NCBI RefSeq assembly: GCF_936927845.1 | Contig: NZ_CAKZHV010000069.1 | Span: 1 to 64,000 of the forward strand | DNA length: 64,000 nucleotides | Direction of reading: 5' to 3' | Source: an uncultured Sphingomonas sp. | GTDB lineage: Bacteria; Pseudomonadota; Alphaproteobacteria; Sphingomonadales; Sphingomonadaceae | In this document: piece after piece, positions 36,360-45,256 of the stretch | How the letters are laid out: each line of letters opens with the position of its first letter | Numbering within the stretch: the first letter of the stretch is position 1 | The notes under the pieces: model-generated | Database searches by the model: none | What the model was told of the DNA's origin: nothing | The model's input: the letters and a program-made list of their open reading frames with translations, nothing else | Translations under genes and position numbers: made by a program

Positions 36360-36426
36360 CATCTCGTGCGGTGTCCTACAGGAACCTTCCGATGGAGCGG
36401 CATGGCGGAGAGGGGGAGAACTAGGG

Positions 36427-37260
36427 ATGGAGACGACTGACGAGAAGCACGGCAAGGCGACCTTGCGCATCGGACAAGCCAAGAACGGCGGATGGTCCGG
36501 CCTCGTCATCATCGCGGGCAGGCAGGCGGGTGACGTCATCCATGACGATGACCGCGACCGTCTTCGCACCCGATTAATGAACCTCGCCGGGACCGTTCAT
36601 CCGAACTACTTCGGCATCGACGGCGCGCTCACCCGCTTCCTTCGATACATGCCTGGCGGCTTCGCCGGAGAGCGTTACAGATCGAGGGATGGCGAACGGC
36701 GCTACAAGGTCGATGCGCACCGGACGCTGACTGATCTGCTGCCGCTGGCCGCCGCCGCGGATGCAACCGACGCGGATGGCGTGAGGCTCGCTGCCGCCTT
36801 CAAGAAGGACCAGCTCTGGACGCACATGCCGTCGCTGCAGGAGTCCACACGATTGAAGGAGGTGCTGGCGCAGAATGGCGGTGCCTTCCTGCGCGCCGCA
36901 GCTGCCTTCGCAAACGACGACTTCGCGAAAGGGATCTCGGGCATGCACGCCGCGATCAAGGCGCATGGGTTGCTGTCTTGGCCGATCGCAACATACCTTC
37001 CATTCCTATGGGATCCTGCGCGGCACATGTTTCTCAAACCGACGGTCACGCGGGACTTCGCGGAGAGGATCGGGCACCGGTTCGCCGTGGACTACGACGC
37101 CGCGATCCGACCGGACGTCTACGAGAGCCTGCTCCACCTGGCCGACCACACCGCTAAGGCAATCGCTGCTCTGGAGCCAGCGGACCGGATCGACGTACAG
37201 AGCTTCATCTGGGTGGTTGGAGAGTATCGCGAGCAAGACCTGCCGGCGTCATCCGCATGA
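36427..37260 (+). CDS. Hypothetical protein downstream of BREX, 277 aa
   Basis: No family recognised with confidence. The N-terminus is strand-rich (KATLRIGQAKNGGWSGLVII). The C-terminal half is helical, with PIATYLPFLWDPARHMFLKP then TVTRDFAERIGHRFAVDY and SFIWVVGEY, a motif I recall from proteins next to restriction systems. It follows the previous gene by 67 bases with GGAGAGGGGGAG before the ATG, so it is probably in the same transcript. Confidence 0.55.
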   Translation: METTDEKHGKATLRIGQAKNGGWSGLVIIAGRQAGDVIHDDDRDRLRTRLMNLAGTVHPNYFGIDGALTRFLRYMPGGFAGERYRSRDGERRYKVDAHRTLTDLLPLAAAADATDADGVRLAAAFKKDQLWTHMPSLQESTRLKEVLAQNGGAFLRAAAAFANDDFAKGISGMHAAIKAHGLLSWPIATYLPFLWDPARHMFLKPTVTRDFAERIGHRFAVDYDAAIRPDVYESLLHLADHTAKAIAALEPADRIDVQSFIWVVGEYREQDLPASSA

Positions 37261-37284
37261 TCGTCGATGCCGGCGCACCGATCA

Positions 37285-38463
37285 TCAGCGGGCGGCCATC
37301 GCCAGGTAATCGTCTTGGGGGACGCGGCGACGGGATTCCCAGTCAGGGAAGTCGATCAGGCCACTCTTGCGCAATTCGGCAGCCAACTCGCCCACGCGCT
37401 GCTTCCTGATGATCTCGCGTTCCAGAACCTGCAGGCGCAAGTCCTTGAACTTCATTCCTGCAGGCTGCTGCCCGAGCAGGTCGATCATCATCGAACGTGA
37501 CGCCGCTTCCGCGGATGCGAGGATCGCGTCCGACGGGCGCGCTGCCAGGCGCGGGGCATCCACGAACATCTCGTCCTGACCTGATCGCTGCGCCTGGGCA
37601 GCGACCTTCGCCTCGGCCCGTCGGTCGTCCTGCTGCTTGAGGGTCGCAACCTGGCAGTCACGGAACACCTCGACGCCCGCAGCCGCTCGCGTGGCGTAGA
37701 CCAAGGAATAGAAGGTGCGGTCGCGCAGCGGGTAGTAGACGGGCGTCTCAAGCACGTGGGGGTAGCCGCCGATCCGACGAAGCGCCTCCGAGAAGCACTC
37801 CACCAGCACGGCCTTCCTCCCTTGCGGCAGTTCGTCTCCGGTCACCGTCTTCGCGACATGACCGAGACGCTGGCGCCAGCCCGTGCCCGGCATCAACTTC
37901 TCAAGTCCGGCTACGACATCCGCATCGTCGTGCAATGCGAACCGGTTTATGAAGTCGAACATAAAGTTGAACAGCACCTCGGTGCGTGGCCGCGAGATCA
38001 ACGGAGCAACCGCGTCCATGTCGATTGCGAATCCCTTCGGGTCGATCAGCACGAAGGTGAACGCGTTCGCTGGGATCGCCTTGATCAAGGTGGGAACGAG
38101 CGACGTGAACTCGCCCTTGTAGGTCTCGATCCTGATGTCCGGGAATAGCTCCTTGACCTGCTGCAGGCGGTTGAACGCCCGAGCGCTCTTCTCGACGAGG
38201 AGCGCGGTCATGCGCACGTCCCTGCCGCGGATGCGTTTCCACTCATGCTTCACCTTGCGCAGTGCGGCGAGCGCGATCCCGAAGGAGGTGTCCTGATACT
38301 CCTCCTCTCCGGCCTGCCAAGGCCCGGAGAAGCCGTCCACGTAGACGAAGTCGTCAGCCCAGCTCGATACCTTAAAGGTGAGGCTCTCGATGTAGTTGCC
38401 GAGAAAATAGTGCTTCACCCATGCCTGCCGCCGACCGGCATATGCGCGGATCGGCGGCAGCAT
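37285..38463 (-). CDS. tcmP: Three-Cys-motif partner protein TcmP (copy 1), 392 aa
   Basis: The N-terminus WVKHYFLGNYIESLTFKVSS, then FVYVDGFSGPWQAGEEEYQD TS, is the TcmP signature with its SAM-methylase-like first strands (YVDGFSG). A second acidic strand is FVLIDPKGFAIDMDAV, resembling methyltransferase DPxG. The ATG at 38463 overlaps the stop of the three-Cys-motif gene upstream, so the two are co-translated, which matches how TcmP is defined. Biochemical role unproven; a DNA or tRNA modification role is one possibility. Confidence 0.8.
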   Translation of the reverse strand: MLPPIRAYAGRRQAWVKHYFLGNYIESLTFKVSSWADDFVYVDGFSGPWQAGEEEYQDTSFGIALAALRKVKHEWKRIRGRDVRMTALLVEKSARAFNRLQQVKELFPDIRIETYKGEFTSLVPTLIKAIPANAFTFVLIDPKGFAIDMDAVAPLISRPRTEVLFNFMFDFINRFALHDDADVVAGLEKLMPGTGWRQRLGHVAKTVTGDELPQGRKAVLVECFSEALRRIGGYPHVLETPVYYPLRDRTFYSLVYATRAAAGVEVFRDCQVATLKQQDDRRAEAKVAAQAQRSGQDEMFVDAPRLAARPSDAILASAEAASRSMMIDLLGQQPAGMKFKDLRLQVLEREIIRKQRVGELAAELRKSGLIDFPDWESRRRVPQDDYLAMAAR

Positions 38464-39203
38464 CACGCAGCCCTTGACGCGACCTTGACGGGCAAATCGT
38501 TCCACTCCCGGCCGTCCAGATCACGCCCACCGGTCTTCGGCCGGATGCCGCCCCACTGCTTGAAGAAAAACGCGACATTCTGCGCCGAGCACTGGTCCCG
38601 GACGTCCCGCGCCCAGTCGATATGCATCGGGCGGGCGCCGGGCCCGCTCTCCCCGCCGGCGATGACCCAGTGGATACCGCCCAGCTCCATCGGACCGACC
38701 GGCCCGATGAGCGGCTCGATCGACAGGAAGCGGACCGCCGCGGGAGCCTGCCGCAGGTGCTCGATCCTCGACCTGGCGCGGTCGTTCTCAACCGACACTC
38801 CTAGCCAGATGTGGGCCGGCGGGGTCGTCGCGCGATAGCGACGCCTGAGGTAGTCACGCATGATGGAGCTGCGCTTCGTTAGCACCTGGAACACGTGCCA
38901 GTGCGCAGCCTCCATGCTGTCGAACACCTGGTCGACGAAGACGCGCGGCACATCCTTGTGGAAAAGGTCGCTCATCGAGTTAACGAAGATCATCCTGGGC
39001 CGCTTCCAGGCCAGCGGCTGCTGCAGCCGCTCCGGCCTGAGCGTCAAGTCGAAGCCGTTCTCGAAGGGATGCCCGGGAACGCCGCGGAACCGTTCCGAGA
39101 AGCGGGAGGCGTAGCAGTTGTCGCACCCGGCCGTTATCTTCGTGCAGCCGGTGACCGGGTTCCAGGTGGCATCGGTCCACTCGATTGCACTGCCGTCCGC
39201 CAT
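38463..39203 (-). CDS. DUF5131/phage Gp37-Gp68-type three-Cys-motif protein, 246 aa
   Basis: A radical-SAM-like protein. Its N-terminal cysteines Cys20, Cys27 and Cys30 (WNPVTGCTKITAGCDNCYA) form the three-Cys motif. Further motifs are MIFVNSMSDLFHKDVP, WHVFQVLTKRSS and WLGVSVEN, then WVIAGGESGPGARPMH and FFFKQWGG. These are the diagnostic segments of the DUF5131 family. It is the partner of the TcmP gene it overlaps and is divergent from a second TcmP-like gene. Confidence 0.88.
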   Translation of the reverse strand: MADGSAIEWTDATWNPVTGCTKITAGCDNCYASRFSERFRGVPGHPFENGFDLTLRPERLQQPLAWKRPRMIFVNSMSDLFHKDVPRVFVDQVFDSMEAAHWHVFQVLTKRSSIMRDYLRRRYRATTPPAHIWLGVSVENDRARSRIEHLRQAPAAVRFLSIEPLIGPVGPMELGGIHWVIAGGESGPGARPMHIDWARDVRDQCSAQNVAFFFKQWGGIRPKTGGRDLDGREWNDLPVKVASRAA

Positions 39204-39381
39204 CTCCGCTGCGCCCCGCTAGAACATACATGGAACGATGCCACAGCGCGACTCGCGATGCAACCCGATCGGAGGCGGTTCGGCGATCGCGTCCAGCCGT
39301 GTCAAGGTGCGGACGCTGGACAAGCATGGCACTTACTCACCATACTCCCGCAACGGCGCCTAACTCGCCGGGGGGCGCCAA

Positions 39382-40662
39382 ATGGCTGAGGCACGGCATT
39401 ACGACTGGTTACTTGGCGGCGCGCTGCCCGAACTCGGGTTGCACAGCTTCGCCAAGCACCGGATCTTCGATGCCTACATAGCCGCCTACATCCGGACGTT
39501 AACCAAGAGCCATCTGACACGGCGGTTAAAGCTCACCCTCGTCGATGGCTTCTGTGGCGGCGGCCGTTACGCCCTGTGCGGAGACGAGGTCGACGGATCG
39601 CCCCTACGTATGCTGGCGGCGGTCGAACGGGCGCAGGTCGAACTCGACGCAGCCCGCGCCCGTGGCATCCAGATCGACGCCGAGTTCGTATTCGTCGACG
39701 CCAACCCGGACCATGTGGACTTCCTGCGCGAGGTCCTGCGTCAACGCGGATACGGCGATCGCATCGGGCGGGACATCCACATCCACGCCGACCGCTTCGA
39801 GGACGTCAGCGACGACGTCATCCGCCGGATTCAGGCGAAGGGCCGTGCGCACCGCTCGCTCTTCTTCCTGGACCAGTATGGCTGGAGCGCAGTCACGTTC
39901 GCCACCATCCGCAGGATCATGGCGTCACTGCAGAACCCCGAGGTGATCCTCACCTTCATGGTCGACCACCTCGTCAACCTCCTGAACGACCGAATGATCG
40001 ACACGCCGGGGCTCAACGCCATCGACCTGACGCGCAGCGACGTGCAGGCCATGCTCCAGATGAAGGAGCAGCGGGGCTGGAAGCGCCTGATTCAGAACAC
40101 GCTCTACGAACACATCCAGCGCAATACGGGGGCCGACTACTACTCGCCGTTCTTCATCCATCCGGAGGGTGGCTCCAACCGCGACTACTGGCTCCTCCAC
40201 CTCTCGCGTCACCACCAGGCGCGTGAGGAAATGGGTAAAATACACTGGGAGTTGGAGAACACATTCGAACACTTCGGACGCGCCGGATTCAACTCGCTGG
40301 GCTTCGTGCCGGGTGGCGACGTGCGCGACGGAATGCTGGACTTCGGCTTCAACGACGACGCACGCACCCGTTCCGAGGACGCCGTGGTTGAGCAGCTCGC
40401 CCGGCTGCTTCATGCCCGAGCGTCTGCCGGCGCGGAGCCGCTGACCAAGAAGCTGCTGTTCTCAGCCAACTGCAATGACACGCCTGTCGTCAGCAGCATT
40501 GTCGACACTTCGCTGGCCACCCTGCGTGAGGCGAAGGACGTCCGGATCGTATCGCCCGACGGCGCAGTTCGCCGCTCCGCCATGCAGTTCGGCTGGAACG
40601 ACCGGGTGGAGCTCGTGAAGCAGCCGGACTTCTTCTCCGTCCTGGGCCAACGCGCGGCCTGA
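39382..40662 (+). CDS. TcmP-like protein (copy 2), 426 aa
   Basis: A divergent TcmP relative. HSFAKHRIFDAYIAAYIRTL, then LTLVDGFCGGGRYALCGDEV DGSPL, parallels copy 1 (VDGFSG replaced by VDGFCGGG), and HRSLFFLDQYGWSAVTFATI parallels its second acidic strand (LIDPKG replaced by LDQYGW). It sits on the opposite strand 178 bases from the three-Cys gene, giving a partner gene on each side. Whether both act with the same DUF5131 protein is not known. Confidence 0.72.
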   Translation: MAEARHYDWLLGGALPELGLHSFAKHRIFDAYIAAYIRTLTKSHLTRRLKLTLVDGFCGGGRYALCGDEVDGSPLRMLAAVERAQVELDAARARGIQIDAEFVFVDANPDHVDFLREVLRQRGYGDRIGRDIHIHADRFEDVSDDVIRRIQAKGRAHRSLFFLDQYGWSAVTFATIRRIMASLQNPEVILTFMVDHLVNLLNDRMIDTPGLNAIDLTRSDVQAMLQMKEQRGWKRLIQNTLYEHIQRNTGADYYSPFFIHPEGGSNRDYWLLHLSRHHQAREEMGKIHWELENTFEHFGRAGFNSLGFVPGGDVRDGMLDFGFNDDARTRSEDAVVEQLARLLHARASAGAEPLTKKLLFSANCNDTPVVSSIVDTSLATLREAKDVRIVSPDGAVRRSAMQFGWNDRVELVKQPDFFSVLGQRAA

Positions 40663-40694
40663 CCATCCGGGATTGGTCGCCCGGAAAACTGGAG

Positions 40695-41552
40695 CTAACC
40701 TAGCTCGGGCAGCAGGACGCCTGCATCCTCCAGCACGCCCCTTCCCAACGACGACACGATGAAGCGGCAACCCGCTGGCGTGAGCGAGAGCGTCTCCGCC
40801 CCGATCGCCGTGTCGGCGACCACCGCCATGCCGCTCGACAGGATGTCGCGACCGACACCGTTCTCAATAGCCATCGCGATGCCGTCCACATCCATCAGGC
40901 GGGGGATGACGGCACCTGGCCTGAGCAGCACGTGATTGGCCACCGCCGACGCGACAAGGGCGGCCGCCTGCCGCGGGCTCATCGCGAACCCCGTCCGGTT
41001 CGCGTGCAGGCGCTCCGGCTTGAACCGGCTCAACGGCTTGATCGGCACCGACCTCACGTCACAGAGAGTTCGGAACCACTGGTTGGCGGCCCTGCGCTCC
41101 TCGTCTTCGGCTTCGCCCCACAACGACTGCTGCCGGCGTTCACGGGACTCCTCCGACGGGTTGGACGCGCCTTCGCCACCATCGGTCTGGTTGGTCAGCG
41201 GCCCCCTGCGCTGATCGTGGCGACCGAACAGCGCGATCAGTTCCCGCTCACGCGCATGCGCCACCGCCTCGGTCGTAAAGGAGCTGTCGATGCAGTAGCC
41301 CACCGCCTCTCCCCGGCGGTGCATCGCACGCAGCAGGTTCAGCTTGTGGGTCAGGCGGTCGGTGTTCCGCGCCTCAGCCTCATGGTGAAAGCATCGATGC
41401 TGCACGCCTTTGCCGACGTAGAACGGCGTGCCATCGGCGCAGCACAGGACATAGACGTAGTGCGGCGCCGACTTCAGCAGGCGTTCGCGCGCGAGCGTAG
41501 GATCTTCGATCCGGCCGCGCAGCAGATCCGTCCATGTCGCCAACGTCGACAC
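40695..41552 (-). CDS. GIY-YIG nuclease, LEM-3-like family, 285 aa
   Basis: The N-terminal domain (30-125) is a GIY-YIG endonuclease: YVYVLCCADGTPFYVGKG at 32-49, Arg53 and His-rich RCFHHEAEA, and the family ending NQTDGGEGASNPSEESR with its conserved Asn-x-x-D-G-G. The C-terminal 120 residues have no assignable fold; they may bind DNA or a partner. It converges on the TcmP copy 2 gene. It probably nicks foreign DNA, but the target is unknown. Confidence 0.78.
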   Translation of the reverse strand: MSTLATWTDLLRGRIEDPTLARERLLKSAPHYVYVLCCADGTPFYVGKGVQHRCFHHEAEARNTDRLTHKLNLLRAMHRRGEAVGYCIDSSFTTEAVAHARERELIALFGRHDQRRGPLTNQTDGGEGASNPSEESRERRQQSLWGEAEDEERRAANQWFRTLCDVRSVPIKPLSRFKPERLHANRTGFAMSPRQAAALVASAVANHVLLRPGAVIPRLMDVDGIAMAIENGVGRDILSSGMAVVADTAIGAETLSLTPAGCRFIVSSLGRGVLEDAGVLLPELG

Positions 41553-41671
41553 TCCAAGCCCCGACGTGGGCCGGGTAGTCCGTCGTCATAAATAGCCCTA
41601 CGTATGACGCAGGCATAGTTCCGATCAGGTCCGCCGCAGGCGGGTGTCCCAACCGACATAGAGAGGTGCCG

Positions 41672-42244
41672 ATGGCAGGTATCGATGAGATACGTCGACA
41701 GTTGCAAGAGCGTAAAGAGGCGAAGCAGGCCCGCAGGGACAACGGCCGCCTCGGCGAGATCATCGTCGAGACCTGGTTCCTGGAGGTGGCACGCGCGGAC
41801 GTCCTGCGGCTACCGCAGGAACGGGGCACAAAGGGTCAGCTGCTTCCAGAAGGCGGTAAGCGTCCTGATTTCGTCGTCGAACTGGACGATGCCACTTTTC
41901 TAGTCGATGCCAAGCTCCACCAGACAGGCGGACTAAAGCAGTTCTCGCTAGCCAGCGACGAGATTGCGGACTTCCGTAAGGCCATGCCGCAGCTCGGGGT
42001 CGAACCGCTCGTCATCGCACTGATCCCGCGCGAGGCGGTCGATTGCCTGTTCCTCATCGGGCTGGATGAGATCGAGTCCGCGAACCAGCACGGGCCAGCT
42101 GGCACGTTCAACCTGGACCTCGCCGATCCCTCCCGAAGGTTCGGGCCGATTACCGCGTTGGCCTTCGACAGGGCTGTCGGCCGCTACCGGGACGAGGGCT
42201 ATACGGGCTACGTGCCGGCATACCCGGCAACCCCGACGCCGTGA
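41672..42244 (+). CDS. PD-(D/E)XK-like nuclease-fold protein, 190 aa
   Basis: The core Glu29/Glu33 in GEIIVETWF, PD at 65-66 in GKRPDFVVELDDATF, and Asp79-Ala-Lys81 in LVDAKLHQTGG fit a PD-(D/E)XK active site with Asp in the second acidic position. The remainder is alpha/beta. ATG at 41672 was preferred over the GTG at 41666 because AGAGAGG lies five bases upstream. Possibly a restriction or repair nuclease. Last cargo gene before the transposition region. Confidence 0.55.
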   Translation: MAGIDEIRRQLQERKEAKQARRDNGRLGEIIVETWFLEVARADVLRLPQERGTKGQLLPEGGKRPDFVVELDDATFLVDAKLHQTGGLKQFSLASDEIADFRKAMPQLGVEPLVIALIPREAVDCLFLIGLDEIESANQHGPAGTFNLDLADPSRRFGPITALAFDRAVGRYRDEGYTGYVPAYPATPTP

Positions 42245-43004
42245 CGCGGTCCAAGATGGCAAGGATGCACGTGGGTTCGCCGCCTCATCCCCGCGGGAGA
42301 CTACATCTTCGTCGGCATGCGGCCAATGACGCCCTCGAAGTCGGACGGCTGCCGTGGCGGACATGGAGAGGCGCACGGACATGTGCGTCAGCAACCTGTG
42401 TCACTTAATTGAGGCAGCTGGCGGAACTTCCGAGATCCGGGCATTTCTGCCGGACGGCAAGGTCAACGTCATGGATTTCGCAGGGATCGGCAGGATGGAA
42501 GACGCGGACGCCCATGACAAACCCGGACGACCAATCGTCAACCGCGGCTTGAAGGGCGCTGCTCGGCGCCAAGCCTCTTCCTAGATGGTCAGGGCATCGG
42601 TCCCACTAAGCCTGTCATTACGCACGCACACCTCTTGTTGCGCGGAAGACGATCCGCCATCGCCGTCACGACCGATCTGAAACGACACACCACTCCGCAT
42701 AGGTAGGGTTGCGCGCCATCCGCTTCCGGTCCGGCGCGCCATCGTTCCGCCGTGCCGGCCCGAGCTCGCTGGCACCGCCTTTCCATCACCGAACCCGCCC
42801 CGCCATCAGCAGCGCGCTCTCGTCACCGGATCTGAGCGCGGCACAACCGCACGCCGCGCCGACATCTGTTTGGCAACTGGTTCCCCGTGCCCCTCATCGC
42901 ACAGCGTTAGGTCCGCTCGGCGCCGTAGCCGCCCGCGCGCGACGATAGAGCTCCCGTCCGGCGTGACGGGTGGGTCATCACCCCCAATGTGATCGGAAAA
43001 GAGC
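42245..43004. other. 760-base gap at cargo/transposition-module junction
   Basis: No supported gene. A plus-strand ORF of 76 aa at 42354-42584 is not protein-like enough to call. It contains no CRISPR-like repeats, no tRNA and no end-type CTTAG...GTTCGC site. The last 40 bases hold an inverted repeat before the first integrase-fold gene. Confidence 0.5.
42977..42993. promoter_or_regulatory. Candidate operator ATCAC-N7-GTGAT
   Basis: ATCAC at 42977-42981 and GTGAT at 42989-42993 form a perfect inverted repeat with a 7-base spacer, ending 11 bases before the ATG of the 333-aa integrase-fold gene and close to its ribosome binding site. A bound dimer there could block its expression. The repeat is short, so this is tentative. 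Confidence 0.3.
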
Positions 43005-44006
43005 ATGGTTTACGACCTGTCGCTCGTCGCGCCGGACCGGCGCGACGAGGTGCTTCGGCGCATCACCATCATCGACAGTTTCCTGAAGGGGCGCGGCAGG
43101 AAGGCCGCCGAGGCGCATGCGCGCGAACTCGGGCTGGGCGTCGCGCAGTTCTACAACCTGGTGCGCTCCTGGGAGGCGAGCCGTAGGCCCGAACGGCTCG
43201 TCGGTGCCGGCGATCGCCGGGAACGGGCGCTGGGCGTCACGTCGGAGCAGTCGGCCCACATGGACGCGGTTATCGCGGAAGATCCACGGGCGGCCCCAGC
43301 CGACCTCGTCGCCGCGATCGAGCGGACCGCCGCAGCCAAGGGACTCGCCATGCCCCGACGGGAGATCGTCGCTCGGTATGTGGCACGTGCACGCCCCCCG
43401 CTGCTGCCGGCACACTGCCGCGACAGCCAGATCATGCTCGACCAGGTCGTGATCGACATTCCCGTAAGGTCCGACTCTGAAGTCATCCGCCCGATGGCCA
43501 CCTTCACCATCGACACCGCCACGGAGGCAGCGGTGGGAATGTCCCTGTCGCTTGGTCATCCCTCTCCGGGCGCCGCCGCTGCGAGCCTGCTTGACGCGCT
43601 ACGCCATGGCCAGCGTCACGCCACGGCGGCAACGGCGCCACGGCTCAGGTTGCCCCGGCCGCAAGACGGGATCGAGGCTTGGGCGGCACTCGACGATGTG
43701 CTTGACGAAGCGGGGATGGAGGTGGACGCCGCGATCGCGGCGCCGCGCAGCTACGGTGCCATCGTGGAGGCGCTCCTCGGACGGCGCCACGGCCGGATCG
43801 AGATGCGACCACGTCTCGTCAGCGCGCCGCTGAAGGATCGCCTGATGAGGGGCTACAGCGCGCTCGCGCCGATGACCCTGGAGGTCGCGACGGAATACGC
43901 CCGTTCCAGACTGGTGGGCCTGCGAACATCCGCCGCCTTCGCCTTCCTGGACGATCTCTCACGGGACCGGCTGGACAACCAGCTGCTTCAGCTGTCACGG
44001 GGTTGA
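43005..44006 (+). CDS. TnsB-like integrase-fold paralogue 1, 333 aa
   Basis: Not a known gene. An N-terminal HTH (EAHARELGLGVAQFYNLVRS) is followed by an RNase H/integrase-like core. MLDQVVIDIPV and MATFTIDTATEAAVGMSLSL with HPSPGAAAASLLDA match the first two strands of TnsB-type DDE enzymes (D in VVID, then the [TI]-x-x-T-x-x-x-v-G pattern). A later SYGAIVEALLGRRHGRIEMR resembles the final helix with a Glu (VEALLG). The order and spacing differ from real TnsB and it is half the length. It is convergent with its paralogue at 43988-45145, and their 3' ends overlap by 19 bases. A regulator or structural subunit of transposition is possible. Confidence 0.6.
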   Translation: MVYDLSLVAPDRRDEVLRRITIIDSFLKGRGRKAAEAHARELGLGVAQFYNLVRSWEASRRPERLVGAGDRRERALGVTSEQSAHMDAVIAEDPRAAPADLVAAIERTAAAKGLAMPRREIVARYVARARPPLLPAHCRDSQIMLDQVVIDIPVRSDSEVIRPMATFTIDTATEAAVGMSLSLGHPSPGAAAASLLDALRHGQRHATAATAPRLRLPRPQDGIEAWAALDDVLDEAGMEVDAAIAAPRSYGAIVEALLGRRHGRIEMRPRLVSAPLKDRLMRGYSALAPMTLEVATEYARSRLVGLRTSAAFAFLDDLSRDRLDNQLLQLSRG

Positions 44007-45145
44007 TCCGGACCAGCGAGGGTCGCCAGCAGCACGTCCGCCGCCATCAGCGCACTGGTCATCGGCCCGCTCGCGACGCCGTCCGCGTCGATTAGCGATG
44101 CATCCTCCAGAACCTTGAGCACCGGCTCGTTGTGACGCAGCACCTCACGGGCCCATTGGGCTCCGGCCTGTTCGAGCGTCATGACGGGTGCGACACGCGT
44201 GCTCGCGTACGCCGCGCCATCAGCCGGCAGGGTCCGCCTCGGCGCGAGGACCATCCGCCCGATCCGCGGGCCGACAAGCTGGACCAGCGCCTGACCGTAT
44301 CCGAACCCGCCGGGCCGACCGAACTCCAGGTGCGCAACTGCGCCCCTGAGGAGATCGACATCGGCGTCGGACTCCGTGACGCCCGGCGGCAGCGTCAGGC
44401 CTAGGTCGCTCGCCGGCACCGTGTCGACGTCCCTGTCCCCACGCCTCGCTCGAAGGAAGCCGAGCGCCTGACCGATGGCGGCACGCTCCAGATGGAGAGC
44501 ATCGACACGCGACCCGATGGCACTTCCCATGACAAGGCCGCTCGACGTCTCCGCGACGACGGCTACGATCGCGGGAGCGGGTTCGGCACCGTCAAGCAGG
44601 ACGGATACGGCGGTCAGGTCTACCAACAGTCCCGCTCCGAAGGTCTTCGCAAGAAACTCAGGGTCCAGCGCCAGCGCTCGACGCTCGTGCTGCACCAACC
44701 TCTCGACCTTCTGTAGTTCCGCAAGTTCCCTACCTGATTTTGCCGGGGCGCCGCCGAGCAGCCGGCGTGCCAGATCCACGTTGCGCGCCCTTCCCCCCTC
44801 ACTGCGGAGCAGCGCGGCGGCGCTGGAGCGGAGGGGATGATCGTCGGGCACGGCCACACGGCGGACCTGCTGAGTCTGGTTGGGCACCACCCCCGCAATG
44901 CCGTGATCCCGCCAGCCAGCACGCAGCTTGTAGAAGCCGGCGCGCTTCAGCCCGACCCCTTCCGCCAGGTCCGACCACCTTTCGCCCCGCTCCCCCCGGA
45001 ACGCCGCCTCTATGCGCTTGAGGATAGTGCCGCGCTCGCGTGCGGAGATCGCCTCCCAGACCAGTCGTTCGCGTTCCGGCATCCCTTCCGGCCAGATCTC
45101 GGCGAACAGCTGTTGCGGGTCGGTTTGGCCTTGCATGACACCCAT
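43988..45145 (-). CDS. TnsB-like integrase-fold paralogue 2, 385 aa
   Basis: Shares the plan of paralogue 1: an HTH (RWSDLAEGVGLKRAGFYKLR) with the LA-x-x-x-GL-x(4)-FY-x-L-x-x-x-W pattern; then GLLVDLTAVSVLL and PAIVAVVAETSSGLVMGSAI for the first strands. In GFGYGQALVQLVGPRIGRMV the position of the Glu in paralogue 1 (IVEALLG) is Val/Gln (LVQLVG), so it should be catalytically inactive. The C-terminal 70 residues are helical. No ribosome binding site is strong at 45145; ATG at 45136 is an alternative. Confidence 0.6.
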   Translation of the reverse strand: MGVMQGQTDPQQLFAEIWPEGMPERERLVWEAISARERGTILKRIEAAFRGERGERWSDLAEGVGLKRAGFYKLRAGWRDHGIAGVVPNQTQQVRRVAVPDDHPLRSSAAALLRSEGGRARNVDLARRLLGGAPAKSGRELAELQKVERLVQHERRALALDPEFLAKTFGAGLLVDLTAVSVLLDGAEPAPAIVAVVAETSSGLVMGSAIGSRVDALHLERAAIGQALGFLRARRGDRDVDTVPASDLGLTLPPGVTESDADVDLLRGAVAHLEFGRPGGFGYGQALVQLVGPRIGRMVLAPRRTLPADGAAYASTRVAPVMTLEQAGAQWAREVLRHNEPVLKVLEDASLIDADGVASGPMTSALMAADVLLATLAGPDQPRDS

Positions 45146-45256
45146 TAACCACGAGCTCGAAATTAGTCCACTGCTTTGGGCTTGCGATCGGCATGACCCG
45201 CGCCGATATGGCTGTCCACTACTTTCCGCTCAGGATTGTAGCGAGGAGGCAGCGAG

